Origin: Legionellaceae bacterium UBA6148
GTDB taxonomy: Bacteria; Pseudomonadota; Gammaproteobacteria; Legionellales; Legionellaceae
Direction of reading: 5' to 3'
Length of the DNA stretch: 64,000 nt
Assembly: GCA_002423125.1 (NCBI GenBank)
Contig: DIUW01000019.1
Location: 1-64,000, forward strand
Positions 35,573 to 44,672 of this stretch are shown here, piece after piece. Under the pieces are notes generated by a model. That model was not told the DNA's origin and did not search any database. It saw only the letters and a program-made list of their open reading frames with translations. Each line of letters starts with the position of its first letter. Within the stretch, counting starts at the first letter, position 1. A program made the translations under genes and the position numbers.

Positions 35573-36265
35573 TCACAAATTCAATGCTTGTTTTACAAAT
35601 GGAATCGTGATTTTACGTTGTGCGGCGAGCGATGTTTCATCGAGGCGGTTGAGTAGCGTATGTAGATCGTGCATGTTGCGCGCACAACGACTGATTAAAA
35701 ATTGCACGACACTGGTTGGCAATTCAAATCCTCGTTTTTGTGCATGGTACTGTAATGTATTGATTTTGTCTTCATCGCTGAGCTCATTGAGTTGAATGAC
35801 CAATCCCCAGCTTAGGCGAGATTTTAAGTCAGCAAGTTTGATGAGCGTGTTGATGGGCGGCGTATTCGCTGAAATGATAAGTTTTTGATGTTCATTGTCC
35901 TGAACGCGATTGTACAAATGAAATAAAGCCTCTTCCCAGTCAGGAAGTCCTGCAATGGCATTAATATCGTCAATACAAATCAACTGATGCCCTTCTAAAC
36001 CGTCCAGCACTTGAGGGCCAAACTCTTTTAGTGCGTGCAATGGTAAGTAGATGGCTTCGGCAGGGTAAAATGCCTGGCAACAGGCCTGGAGTAGATGTGA
36101 TTTTCCACCACCAGAGACTCCCCAAATATAGAGTAATTGCTTGTTGGCTTGACTATCGAGCAGATGTTCAATATGTTGCTGTAATAATAAATTGCTACCC
36201 CAATGGAAATCATCCAGGGTTGCTTCATCATTCAGCTGAATCGCTAAGGCTAATTGTTGATTCAT
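35573..36265 (-). CDS. hda: DnaA regulatory inactivator Hda
   Basis: Hda, bound to the DNA sliding clamp, stimulates ATP hydrolysis by DnaA to prevent re-initiation. The ATG at 36265 overlaps the stop of the upstream gene (ATGA) and gives 230 residues beginning MNQQLALAIQL, whose QLALAI fits the clamp-binding motif. AAA+ motifs are GVSGGGKSHLLQA (Walker A) and LICIDDINAI (Walker B), then RLSWGLV (sensor region). The longer upstream frame is unlikely. Confidence 0.92.
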   Translation of the reverse strand: MNQQLALAIQLNDEATLDDFHWGSNLLLQQHIEHLLDSQANKQLLYIWGVSGGGKSHLLQACCQAFYPAEAIYLPLHALKEFGPQVLDGLEGHQLICIDDINAIAGLPDWEEALFHLYNRVQDNEHQKLIISANTPPINTLIKLADLKSRLSWGLVIQLNELSDEDKINTLQYHAQKRGFELPTSVVQFLISRCARNMHDLHTLLNRLDETSLAAQRKITIPFVKQALNL

Positions 36266-36822
36266 GGGGAGGAGTAGTTTGCAGAAAAGGCTTTCCTGCC
36301 CCATGTCCAAACATAATCGATATATGTGCTGCTCGTTGTTATTGCGGTTAACAAGATGAGCATTTGTTGAATGAATGGATTGATTTCAAAAAAAGCCAGT
36401 TCAAAAAGACATAATGTGACAAGGACGAGTTGGAGAACCGTGTTGATCTTACTTAAAAATGAAGGTGCAAAATTCAATTGTCGTCGAAGAACATAATACC
36501 AAACGAGAACACCAACGGATATTGTCAAATCACGTAAAAATACCAATATAACCAACCACCATGGTAGTTTTCCAATATAGGCCAAAGAAATAAAACTGGT
36601 TGCAATGAGTAGCTTATCTGAGATGGGATCGGTAAATGAACCGAAAGCACTTTGCCAGTTAAAATAACGCGCCAGAAATCCATCCAACCCATCTGTAAAA
36701 CCTGCAAACATGAAAAGATAAAATGCGTTTGCATATTCTTGATGGTATAGAAACACTAAAAAAGGAGCGATCAACACCAGACGAGTAATGGTTAGCAGGT
36801 TGGGTATGTGTCTTAGAATCAT
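36262..36822 (-). CDS. pgsA: CDP-alcohol phosphatidyltransferase (PgsA-like)
   Basis: An integral membrane enzyme that transfers a phosphatidyl group from CDP-diacylglycerol to an alcohol, most probably glycerol-3-phosphate for phosphatidylglycerol synthesis. The family signature D-G-x-x-A-R-x8-G-x3-D-x3-D is intact (DGFLAR, then GSFTDPISDK, residues ~47-70). 186 residues and about five membrane helices. It overlaps hda by four bases. PgsA versus another alcohol acceptor cannot be decided from motifs alone. Confidence 0.82.
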   Translation of the reverse strand: MILRHIPNLLTITRLVLIAPFLVFLYHQEYANAFYLFMFAGFTDGLDGFLARYFNWQSAFGSFTDPISDKLLIATSFISLAYIGKLPWWLVILVFLRDLTISVGVLVWYYVLRRQLNFAPSFLSKINTVLQLVLVTLCLFELAFFEINPFIQQMLILLTAITTSSTYIDYVWTWGRKAFSANYSSP

Positions 36823-36893
36823 GAGTTAAAGCGGCACCTTAAATTTTTTTTTAAAAGAATAACCGTAAGTGTATAACAATTCAACTTGTTTTG

Positions 36894-37673
36894 TCACGCT
36901 GTTCTGAGTGCATAATTATCAATCAATCTAATCTCGCCAATGTTGACCGCTGCAAAACGACGATGATCATGTTCCTCCACATAATCAACACGGATTCCAA
37001 TTGCCGATAATTGCGCTAAAATATTATCGACTGGGATCGGTTGATGAAAAATTTGAGCAAATTGTTCGGCAAGAGCGTATTGTTCGGGCGTGAGACGTTG
37101 ATTGCGAGAGCTGTAGGGAAGTTGGCTTGGCTCACGTATCGTTGGGCATGCTTTTATTTCAATATCCATAAAGAACGCATCGACCATATCGTGAATCAGT
37201 TGAAACTGTTGATAATCTTTTTCACCAAAGTAGGCACGTGTTGGCCTGACTAGCTGTAGTAATTTCATGACTACGGTTAATACGCCAGTAAAATGTCCGG
37301 GGCGGAAAAGTCCTTCCATCCGTTCAGTTTGTTGATTTTCGACGATTCGGAATTGATAGCCATCTTTGTAAATTGCATTGTGGTCAGGGAGGAGACACAC
37401 ATCAACACCGGCTTGTTTGAGTAATTCAAGATCAGCATCCAGCGGACGTGGGTAGAGAGCGAAATCATCAGGATTATTAAACTGAGTTTGATTCACGAAA
37501 AGGCTCACGACGGTCAGGTCATTTTCTTGTTGGCTCGTTTTCATTAGCGAAACGTGTCCTTTGTGTAGCACGCCCATCGTTGGAATAAATCCGATGGATT
37601 GATCGCTGGGGCAAGCGTTACGAAACGCTCGCCATTGAGAAAGATCTTGAATGAGTTGTATGGGGTTAGGCAT
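36894..37673 (-). CDS. panC: Pantothenate synthetase PanC
   Basis: PanC joins pantoate and beta-alanine with ATP. Starting at the ATG at 37673 (259 residues), PTMGVLHKGHVSLM contains the HxGH nucleotide-binding motif; FVNQTQFN, GEKDYQQFQLI and PYSSRNQRLTPEQ (SSRN in place of the KMSKS-type loop) follow. It overlaps panB by eight bases. panD is not in this window. Confidence 0.95.
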   Translation of the reverse strand: MPNPIQLIQDLSQWRAFRNACPSDQSIGFIPTMGVLHKGHVSLMKTSQQENDLTVVSLFVNQTQFNNPDDFALYPRPLDADLELLKQAGVDVCLLPDHNAIYKDGYQFRIVENQQTERMEGLFRPGHFTGVLTVVMKLLQLVRPTRAYFGEKDYQQFQLIHDMVDAFFMDIEIKACPTIREPSQLPYSSRNQRLTPEQYALAEQFAQIFHQPIPVDNILAQLSAIGIRVDYVEEHDHRRFAAVNIGEIRLIDNYALRTA

Positions 37674-38457
37674 AAGTATGCTCACTTGCTGGGAAATGGC
37701 TTTGTTGAACGTGATCAACGTACGAGTTAATGGCGTGCAATAGAATCTCTTTTCCTTCTACAAAACGCCTAACGAAGCGAGGTGTGAATGTGGTTTGTAA
37801 GCCGAGCATGTCGTGCCAAACAAGAACTTGGCCATCGGTTTCTGCGCCCGCTCCAATGCCGATCACGGGGATAGTTACTGTTTCAGTGATGGTTTTAGCA
37901 AGTGGACTCGGGATGCATTCCACTACCAATGCAAAGCAGCCGGCAGTTTCGAGACGTTGAGCTTGCTGTATCAGTTGCGCGGCTTGCTCTTGTTCTCTTC
38001 CTTGGATGCGGTAACCGCCCAGTTGATGCACTGATTGAGGCGTGAGACCGATATGTCCCATGACAGGGACTCCAGAAATGGCTAAGTGCTCGATGGTTTG
38101 ACAGACATCGTCATCAGCTCCCTCTAATTTTATTGCGTGTGCTCCGGCCTGAATTAATTGTTTCACATGCGTCATCGTCTCACTCCGGGAGATTCGATGG
38201 CATAGAAACGGTAAGTCACTGATTAAAAATTGTTTTTTTAATCCGCGTGCGACTGCGGCGGTGTGTAAAACCATCATCTCAATCGTTGCCATAACCGTGC
38301 TGTTATACCCGTGGACGGCCATTGCGACCGAATCACCGACTAATACACAGTCAACGTTGGATTCGGCAATCATACATGCGGATGGATAGTCATAACACGT
38401 TAGCATGCTTATTTTTTGCGCGAGTTCTTTTTTGATTTTGAAGTCGAGTTTGTTCAT
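37666..38457 (-). CDS. panB: 3-methyl-2-oxobutanoate hydroxymethyltransferase PanB
   Basis: PanB adds a hydroxymethyl group from methylene-THF to alpha-ketoisovalerate, the first step to pantothenate. 263 residues, TIM barrel with MLTCYDYPSA, VLVGDSVAM (Mg2+ ligand Asp), AIKLEGAD, MGHIGLTPQSVHQLGGY and PVIGIGAGAETDGQVLVWHDMLG. Its ribosome-binding site lies inside a hairpin stem and its ATG overlaps the stop of a short leader frame (see adjoining entries), which suggests coupled translation. Confidence 0.96.
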   Translation of the reverse strand: MNKLDFKIKKELAQKISMLTCYDYPSACMIAESNVDCVLVGDSVAMAVHGYNSTVMATIEMMVLHTAAVARGLKKQFLISDLPFLCHRISRSETMTHVKQLIQAGAHAIKLEGADDDVCQTIEHLAISGVPVMGHIGLTPQSVHQLGGYRIQGREQEQAAQLIQQAQRLETAGCFALVVECIPSPLAKTITETVTIPVIGIGAGAETDGQVLVWHDMLGLQTTFTPRFVRRFVEGKEILLHAINSYVDHVQQSHFPASEHTYA

Positions 38458-38513
38458 GAACGTATCTCCCGTTGGTGAGATACGGATAGGGTGTTACCAG
38501 GTACCTGTCGCAT
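38454..38513 (-). CDS. 19-codon leader ORF coupled to panB
   Basis: ATG at 38513 encodes MRQVPGNTLSVSHQREIRS and ends with a TGA that overlaps the panB ATG (ATGA). A near-perfect AGGAGG lies nine to ten bases upstream, stronger than that of panB. The peptide has no obvious function. Translation of it would open the hairpin that holds the panB ribosome-binding site. It carries Val, Leu, Val and Ile codons ending in A, which may matter because the PanB substrate is a valine precursor; that point is speculative. Confidence 0.5.
   Translation of the reverse strand: MRQVPGNTLSVSHQREIRS
38461..38484 (-). promoter_or_regulatory. Hairpin sequestering the panB ribosome-binding site
   Basis: On the minus strand, CGTATCTC and GAGATACG form a perfect 8-bp stem around an 8-base loop, ending three bases before the panB ATG. 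The GGGAG that serves panB lies at the loop/stem boundary and is partly paired. Such a structure would limit initiation unless the leader ORF is translated. Confidence 0.5.
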
Positions 38514-38750
38514 GGATCAAGTCCTCCTCAGTGTCGGTTGAGTATTGTATTGGGTCGTTGCTCACGTGGGAGTCAACGCGTTGGGTGATTATAGTTAATT
38601 TAGGCTATCGAATGCAACGCTCAATATCTGCGTATGAAATCCGAGCCGCGACCGTTAGGGAGCGGAAAAGTTAAATTGCCATAGTTCGATTTACGTTTTC
38701 AAATACAGTCATTGGTAAGCCTTATTCATTAACAACTGTAAATGAGTGCA

Positions 38751-40451
38751 TTAGTGCAAGCTCAATTGGTTAGACATGTCCGCCAAGATATCTACGCCCG
38801 CTTTGTTTGCCGTATCACTCATTTTTTGAGAATTAGCCATACTGAAAAATATAAAATGATGTGCGTGAGATGTTTCAAAGCTTTTTGGGGAAAATTCATT
38901 CTTGCCTACCCGCTGATTGTTCAAAAGTTCAAGGGCCATCCCCAACATTGGAAACCATTGCAATGGATGCCGTAATAAATCCATATCTGCGCCCTCTGGA
39001 ACTTGGCCAAATATCGAAAATAGATGAAGGTCACTTAATTGAAGTTCGTTTTTTAAGAACAGATACGTAGGGTGATTGTTTATAAATTTCAAAAATAATT
39101 CTTTAGGAGTTAACGTCATTTGCGATTTTTTAATTTCCTCCTTAAACATATTTTTAATTAAGAGTATTCTATCTAGCTGCGCCCCTACCGCGGCAGGTGA
39201 AAAAAGATTTTTTTGGCGGTGATAAGCGAGTAAACGCTCTGGATTTAATGAAGCAAGCGTTTTTTCTATAATCTCCCTGGTGAAAGGAGCATTCGCTTGT
39301 GGTAAACCGGCTAACCATAGACGAATAGGAAATACATTTTTAATGTCCTTTTCAACAGCCGGGTTCTTTCCATTTATCATAGGAATTTTTTTTGTAATAT
39401 TATAATTATCTTCAGGCATAATCCGTTCATGATCAATGCTATGAAGCACCACTACATCATTGTGATCATCATATTCAAAAAGAGTATTTTGAAGATTGGC
39501 ATCTTGAGAACCTAAGATGAGATGTAATAAGAAATTTTCTTGAAAGGATGGAAGGCTAATTTTTTGTAGTGTATTTTTAGCTTCAGCATGTTGTGATGGG
39601 CTGCATATTTGTGCATAAAGCGTTTGTCCATCGTTGGCCTTAGGCATAAACTTTTGGATATGTAGTAACTTCAATCCCTCATCTTTTTGCGCTTTAGTTC
39701 GATAAACCGCATTTTTTAAATTAAATATGAATTTAGCAATGGCATTTTGTACTTCTGGGGATTCCTTTTTTCGCTCATCTATTAATTGTTTTATTTTTTC
39801 TCGAGAAGGAACGAGCCTTGTATTGGGCATAGAAAGGAACTGGTTGTGCAAGACGTCAGTTCCTGCGATTGTATTTGATGGAATTAAACCTTCAAATCCA
39901 ATGATTTCCGCCATTTCACGAGCAGCAACCTCTGAAAGCCCATCTCTAGCTGCGACAGTTTTTATATATAATTGATTTGCTTGACTCGTTGCTTTAATTG
40001 CAGGGTTACGGGTCGCATGAAAAAGCGTTTCGAGATTTAACGTATCCTCAGTTTCGAAAATAAGTGGCGGATTTGCCACTGCTTTTTCCATTTTTTTATT
40101 ATCATGAGATAGATTTAAATGAGATCCTGCAAGCAGTTCCTGAGAACACACCACTCGGCGATTTAGATATAAATCAATTTCGTTGCTTAAATTTTTCCCA
40201 TTATTTTCTGTCTTCAGTTGCACTAATCGTTGATTTTGCTGATTATAGAAAAAATTTGAGAGCTGAGTAAACAAAGCAATTGTCCCCGCCGCAAGGAGAG
40301 GAAGTGCGACAACCAGTCCCCATAAGGGTGGAAAAAATGCGGTTGCTTGAATAAGGAGTATAGAAATGGCTAAGGATACTAAAGATACTCTCAAGTAATG
40401 TCGATTATTTAATTGAAACCAAAAATGCCAAAAACGATTGTATTGGAACAC
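38751..40451 (-). CDS. Membrane-anchored kinase-like protein, effector candidate
   Basis: 566 residues, no family recognised. Two membrane helices lie near the N-terminus (residues ~22-66). A kinase-like pattern follows: LYIKTVAA with Lys164 as possible ATP-binding lysine, a REMAEIIGF helix with a candidate paired Glu, and LGSQDANLQN (~313-322), whose D317-x4-N322 spacing equals the HRDxxxxN catalytic loop. HSIDHE (337-342) gives Asp340 at the place of the metal-binding DFG Asp. PI3/PI4-kinase and HipA-type folds use similar spacing. The C-terminal 200 residues are helical and unknown. Lipid or protein kinase effectors are known in Legionella; the assignment here is inference from motif spacing. 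Confidence 0.5.
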   Translation of the reverse strand: MFQYNRFWHFWFQLNNRHYLRVSLVSLAISILLIQATAFFPPLWGLVVALPLLAAGTIALFTQLSNFFYNQQNQRLVQLKTENNGKNLSNEIDLYLNRRVVCSQELLAGSHLNLSHDNKKMEKAVANPPLIFETEDTLNLETLFHATRNPAIKATSQANQLYIKTVAARDGLSEVAAREMAEIIGFEGLIPSNTIAGTDVLHNQFLSMPNTRLVPSREKIKQLIDERKKESPEVQNAIAKFIFNLKNAVYRTKAQKDEGLKLLHIQKFMPKANDGQTLYAQICSPSQHAEAKNTLQKISLPSFQENFLLHLILGSQDANLQNTLFEYDDHNDVVVLHSIDHERIMPEDNYNITKKIPMINGKNPAVEKDIKNVFPIRLWLAGLPQANAPFTREIIEKTLASLNPERLLAYHRQKNLFSPAAVGAQLDRILLIKNMFKEEIKKSQMTLTPKELFLKFINNHPTYLFLKNELQLSDLHLFSIFGQVPEGADMDLLRHPLQWFPMLGMALELLNNQRVGKNEFSPKSFETSHAHHFIFFSMANSQKMSDTANKAGVDILADMSNQLSLH

Positions 40452-40571
40452 GTCAACTCCTCAAAAGAAATATTAAAAATCATAGTGTCCATAATTGTAA
40501 CATTCATCGACATTTTAAACAAGAAGTAACTCCCCATGTCTTAGGGCTCATCTAAATGTACGCAAAAATTC

Positions 40572-40641
40572 GTCATTGCGAATGCAGTGAAGCAACCCAG
40601 GGTTTAAAGCACGGAACCCTAGATTGCTTCCTCGCAATGAC
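40572..40641. repeat. REP-like palindromic repeat, inverted-loop copy
   Basis: Left arm 40572-40595 (GTCATTGCGAATGCAGTG...) and a shortened right arm 40624-40641 (TTGCTTC...GCAATGAC) belong to the same family as 22370-22445. The loop here is the reverse complement of the loop there with three to four mismatches, so the two copies sit in opposite orientation. It lies in the gap between the kinase-like gene and the EF-G gene. Confidence 0.7.
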
Positions 40642-40746
40642 AATTATGTGACAACCGCATAGGCAGGAAAAACTTATCCAATGGATATAGATTGAAAGCC
40701 CCATCCGAGTTATCCCGATGGAGCTTTTGACGCATTACGCACGATC

Positions 40747-42840
40747 TTACTTAGCAGCGGCGGCAGCCTTCTTTTCTTTCTCTTTAGCAATGACAGCCTC
40801 AGCTACACTGTTTGGGCAAGCAGCATAGTGAGAGAACTCCATTGAGAATTGACCACGACCAGATGTAAGGGTACGTAACGTGCTGATGTAACCAAACATT
40901 TCTGAAAGAGGAACATCGGCTTTAATGCGTACGCCTGTTGCGCTGGGTTCTTGCCCAGAGATCATACCGCGACGACGGTTCAAGTCACCAATGACATCGC
41001 CCACATTATCTTCTGTACTATAAACGTCAACTTTCATAATTGGCTCAAGCAATTGTGGAGCTGCTTTGGGTATGGATTGACGAAAAGCGCCTTTTGCCGC
41101 AATTTCAAATGCAATGGCTGAAGAGTCAACGGCATGAAAACCACCGTCGATGATGTTCACTGCAACATCCAATACAGGGAAACCTGCCAGAGTACCCGTG
41201 CTCATCATTGAGCGGAAACCTTTCTCAAGTGCAGGGAAGTATTCTTTCGGGACACTACCACCAACGCAAGAGGTGATGAACGTGAACCCACTGTTTGCTT
41301 CACCTGGTGCAATCGTGTAGTCAATCTTAGCATATTGACCAGAACCACCGGATTGTTTCTTATGGGTGTAGCTGTCTTCAACCAGTTTGGTTATGGTTTC
41401 GCGATAAGCAACCTGTGGCTGACCCACTATCAATTCAACATCGTAAGTACGTTTCAGAATATCCACTTTAATATCAAGATGTAATTCACCCATACCACGA
41501 AGAATGGTTTCACCTGAATCGATATCAGTTTCAACTCTAAACGTCGGATCTTCTGCAACCATTTTACCAATAGCAATACTCATTTTTTCAGTTGAACCTT
41601 TATCTTTTGGCGTAACAGAAATTGAGATAACGGGCTCAGGGAAAATCATTGCTTCAAGCGTGCATTCATGTTTGGGATCGCAAAGCGTATGACCCGTTCG
41701 AACGTTTTTCATGCCTAAGATAGCAATAATGTCACCTGCTTCAGCACTTTGTAATTCATTCCGCTCATCCGCCTGCATTTCAACCATACGACCCACTCGT
41801 TCAGTTTTACCGGTAAAAGAGTTCAGAATGGTATCGCCTTTATTCAATTTTCCTGAATATATCCGTATGAATGTTAGAGCACCATAACGGTCATCCATGA
41901 TTTTAAATGCCAAGGCACGGAATGGCTCATCAGGAGAGACGATCGCAAACTGACCGTTTGGCTCACCTTCAGCATCTGTCAATGGTTGTGGATTCACTTC
42001 GTGAGGAGCAGGTAAATAGTCAACCACTGCGTCAAGCAATAATTGCATCCCTTTATTTTTAAAGGCTGAGCCACAATAAGTTGGGAAGAAGACTAATTCT
42101 AATGTCCCTTTACGAACACAACGTTTAATGTCTTCTATCGACGGCTCTTCACCTTCGATGTAAGCCATGAGTAAATCATCATCCAACTCAAGTGCTGTTT
42201 CAATGAGTTGCTTACGATATATTTCAACGTCCTCAAGCATATCGGCGGGGACATCCGTAATCGTGTAATTTTCGGGTTGTCCTGTTTCGTCCCAAACATA
42301 GGCTTGGCGGGTTAATAAATCAACAACCCCTACGAAGTCATCTTCAATACCAATTGGCAACGTCATGATTAATGGGTGTGCGCCCAATACCTTTTCCACT
42401 TGCGCGGTCACTTTCAAAAAATTCGCGCCGATACGGTCAAGTTTATTGACAAAAATCAATCGAGATACTTTTGAATTGTTCGCATAACGCCAGTTGGTCT
42501 CTGACTGAGGCTCAACGCCACCAGAGCCACAAAATACACCGATCCCACCATCGAGTACTTTCAGGGATCGATAGACTTCTACAGTGAAGTCAACGTGTCC
42601 AGGTGTATCGATAATGTTGAAACGAGTCCCTTTCCAGCTACAACTGACCGCTGCCGATTGGATCGTAATGCCACGCTCGGCTTCCTGTACCATGAAATCA
42701 GTTGTTGATTCACCTTCGTGAACTTCGCCTATCCTGTGAATTTTACCAGTAAGCTTAAGAATACGTTCGGTAGTAGTCGTTTTTCCGGCATCTACGTGGG
42801 CGAAGATACCAATGTTTCTATAAAGGTTTAGATCAGTCAT
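40747..42840 (-). CDS. fusA: Elongation factor G, EF-G2-type
   Basis: A ribosomal translocation or recycling GTPase, 697 residues, all five EF-G domains. G-motifs: AHVDAGKTTTTERIL, the switch I/RGITI element (AERGITIQSAA), DTPGHVDF, and NKLDRIG. The N-terminal block (RNIGIFAHVDAGKTTTTERILKLTG, and FCGSGGVEPQSETNWRYAN) resembles the EF-G2/FusA2 subgroup rather than the str-operon EF-G. The gene is monocistronic, without rpsL, rpsG or tuf next to it, and ends in a Lys/Ala-rich tail (KEKEKKAAAAAK). A canonical fusA is expected elsewhere. Confidence 0.9.
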   Translation of the reverse strand: MTDLNLYRNIGIFAHVDAGKTTTTERILKLTGKIHRIGEVHEGESTTDFMVQEAERGITIQSAAVSCSWKGTRFNIIDTPGHVDFTVEVYRSLKVLDGGIGVFCGSGGVEPQSETNWRYANNSKVSRLIFVNKLDRIGANFLKVTAQVEKVLGAHPLIMTLPIGIEDDFVGVVDLLTRQAYVWDETGQPENYTITDVPADMLEDVEIYRKQLIETALELDDDLLMAYIEGEEPSIEDIKRCVRKGTLELVFFPTYCGSAFKNKGMQLLLDAVVDYLPAPHEVNPQPLTDAEGEPNGQFAIVSPDEPFRALAFKIMDDRYGALTFIRIYSGKLNKGDTILNSFTGKTERVGRMVEMQADERNELQSAEAGDIIAILGMKNVRTGHTLCDPKHECTLEAMIFPEPVISISVTPKDKGSTEKMSIAIGKMVAEDPTFRVETDIDSGETILRGMGELHLDIKVDILKRTYDVELIVGQPQVAYRETITKLVEDSYTHKKQSGGSGQYAKIDYTIAPGEANSGFTFITSCVGGSVPKEYFPALEKGFRSMMSTGTLAGFPVLDVAVNIIDGGFHAVDSSAIAFEIAAKGAFRQSIPKAAPQLLEPIMKVDVYSTEDNVGDVIGDLNRRRGMISGQEPSATGVRIKADVPLSEMFGYISTLRTLTSGRGQFSMEFSHYAACPNSVAEAVIAKEKEKKAAAAAK

Positions 42841-42985
42841 AGCGCTCTTAGTTTGGTGGATTAAAAAAATAGACGCCTAGTATACAGTATTTTATACAAA
42901 TTAAAGAACCAATTTAATCACGCTTAGCTAAAAGTATAATTCTTCTTGTTAATATGACCGATCCGAGTTAACATCCTCCCTCAGT

Positions 42986-43062
42986 CGGGGCGTAGCGCAG
43001 CCTGGTAGCGCACTAGCATGGGGTGCTAGGGGTCGAAAGTTCGAATCTTTCCGTCCCGACCA
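42986..43062 (+). tRNA. tRNA-Pro (anticodon GGG)
   Basis: 77 bases with encoded CCA. The acceptor stem CGGGGCG pairs with CGTCCCG (one G-U). The D arm (GCGCAGCCTGGTAGCGC), anticodon stem CTAGC/GCTAG around the loop ATGGGGT (anticodon GGG) and T arm (TTCGAAT core) are all present. The gene diverges from fusA and is followed by integrase genes, so its 3' end is the probable attachment site of an integrated element. I found no second copy of the tRNA 3' end in this window. Confidence 0.93.
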
Positions 43063-43233
43063 ATCGTAGTAAGGTTTCTACGTGAATATAATTTTGATTT
43101 TTCTTTTTTTGGTACCTGTCTTGGTACCGATTCATAAAAGTGTCTTTTTTTATTTATGGCCCCTTTCAAATATGATTTAGTCGATGTTTATTGCCATTAT
43201 TGTACCGTGCGCGGTATAGCCATAAATTAATGA

Positions 43234-43260
43234 ATAAAAAAAGCCCCAATGACGGGGCTT
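43234..43260 (-). terminator. Rho-independent terminator of the integrase pair
   Basis: AAGCCCC (43241-43247) and GGGGCTT (43254-43260) form a 7-bp stem with a 6-base loop; on the minus strand it is followed by a run of T (TTTTTTTATT). It lies about 100 bases after the integrase reading frame. The rest of the 43063-43364 gap has a GGTACC palindrome pair near 43110-43127 and nothing else I recognise. Confidence 0.8.
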
Positions 43261-43364
43261 AATGATTAGAAAAAACATGAGTACGTCCTTGCGCTTCTAG
43301 CGAAAAATAATCGTTGATAAATAAATCACGGGAAAAAGTCTCGTGATTGATATTATTCAATATT

Positions 43365-43945
43365 TCAAAAAAGATAGATGCGTGTAATTGCCAATCGAGA
43401 ATGGCCTAATTCCCGACTGATTATCTCCCGAGCTTGGCGATCGATTGCTCGTTCATTAGCATTTAATGATTGGCTGGATCTTCCTCCTGCAATTGGACAA
43501 AGCCAGCCGATGTTCTGTGGATCCAATTGCCGAGTAAGTTCATGATATCGTCGCTGCGCATAGGCGTGGCGAAGGCCGTGGCATTTACTCAAACCCATGT
43601 GCTTGGTTTGTACCTGATAATGGCTTAGGTGTTGTTTATAGGTTCGTTCTGTAGGGATCAATGATTGCCCGGCCAGTACCTGTTGATTGGCTTTTAATAG
43701 CCATTGCCGCTGTTCATCGTCGCTGGATTCTTGCCTTGTTGCTTCCAATGCTCGACAAGAATATGGACGTGCTTGGGCTTAAAGCCTTTAATGTGGCTTA
43801 AGAGATAGCCCTTTTCATGCAAGTCCTTTACGCACCGATTGAGCATGTGGCGCATGTCCGCTTTGCTAGCGTAGGAATAGTTTTTGATGCTCTTGATGCA
43901 TTCATTAATGGAATATTGGGCACCGCGTAATTTTGATTTACTCAT
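43365..43945 (-). pseudogene. Tyrosine recombinase/integrase, internally deleted and frameshifted
   Basis: The first part (ATG 43945, MSKSKLRGAQYSINE...) is the N-terminal DNA-binding domain of an integrase, up to KHVHILVEHWKQQGKNPAT. Near 43700 the similarity jumps to another frame with DEQRQWLLKANQQVLAGQ, then the C-terminal catalytic boxes GLSKCHGLRHAYAQRR (HxxR) and ISRELGHSRLAITRIYLF (His and Tyr). About 100 codons, including the first catalytic Arg region, seem deleted at the junction. The ATG overlaps the end of the upstream integrase frame (ATGAGTAA), so both were coupled. Confidence 0.75.
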
Positions 43946-44672
43946 TGAGATACAACCACAGTGTGTTACGAGATTTAATCCCCATTTCATCACGAATCAA
44001 CCCATTAAGCTGATAATGGCTGAGAATGGGGGACAACGCTGCTTTCAATTGCTGTGCATAAAGATAGCGATAACTTTTAGTGGCCGGCAATTTGTGAATT
44101 GTCAAAGCCTGACGCCATAGGCAACACACCATATCGTACCCATGCAACTGCATTATACATTTAGAACCACCGGAATATGCCGCCAGATTGGTGATGATGG
44201 TTTGTTGAAGCTCTGTGCGTAAAGGGATAACCCTGTCTGCAGAATTAAACGCAATTTCACGTGTGATCCAAAGGCTGTGTTCGCGAAAATGAATATCAGG
44301 AATAAACCGAATTGCTTCACCAAAGGTCAAGCCAAATAGTGTTTGCAAGGCCATAATAAAACAAGCAGTTGGCTCGGTCATTATTGACCCGTCTGCCATT
44401 TGAACAGCAGTTTTTCTGATGCGTTTATACTGACGAGACAACCCCTGGCTTTGATTATCAATGCCTGCCAGTTGGCAATCGATGCTATTTAGAAACCTCC
44501 TGATGACCGTCATGTATCCCATGATCGTGTCGGGTTGCATAGTTTGTTGTTGCCAGTGCTGTATTAATTGTTGAATATGCTGGGCTTTCAAATTAAGCCA
44601 TGACGTTGGCACATCGCCCACAATAAATAAATTATCTATCATTTTATGAATGACAAAAGCACGATAGGACAA
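43938..44672 (-). CDS. Integrase-like protein (tyrosine recombinase family)
   Basis: 244 residues resembling a phage-type integrase: an N-terminal SAM-like domain (LNLKAQHIQQLIQHWQQQTM..IMGYMTVIRRFLNSI) and a core (LQTLFGLTFGEAIRF with a Gly-Glu pair in place of the usual G-x-R/G-E-R box, then LWITREIAFNSADRVIPL). A clear C-terminal HxxR/Tyr pair is not visible, so it may need its coupled partner or be degenerate. It lies ~880 bases from tRNA-Pro, reading towards it. The start is in AT-rich DNA; the first ATG is taken. Confidence 0.6.
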   Translation of the reverse strand: MSYRAFVIHKMIDNLFIVGDVPTSWLNLKAQHIQQLIQHWQQQTMQPDTIMGYMTVIRRFLNSIDCQLAGIDNQSQGLSRQYKRIRKTAVQMADGSIMTEPTACFIMALQTLFGLTFGEAIRFIPDIHFREHSLWITREIAFNSADRVIPLRTELQQTIITNLAAYSGGSKCIMQLHGYDMVCCLWRQALTIHKLPATKSYRYLYAQQLKAALSPILSHYQLNGLIRDEMGIKSRNTLWLYLNE

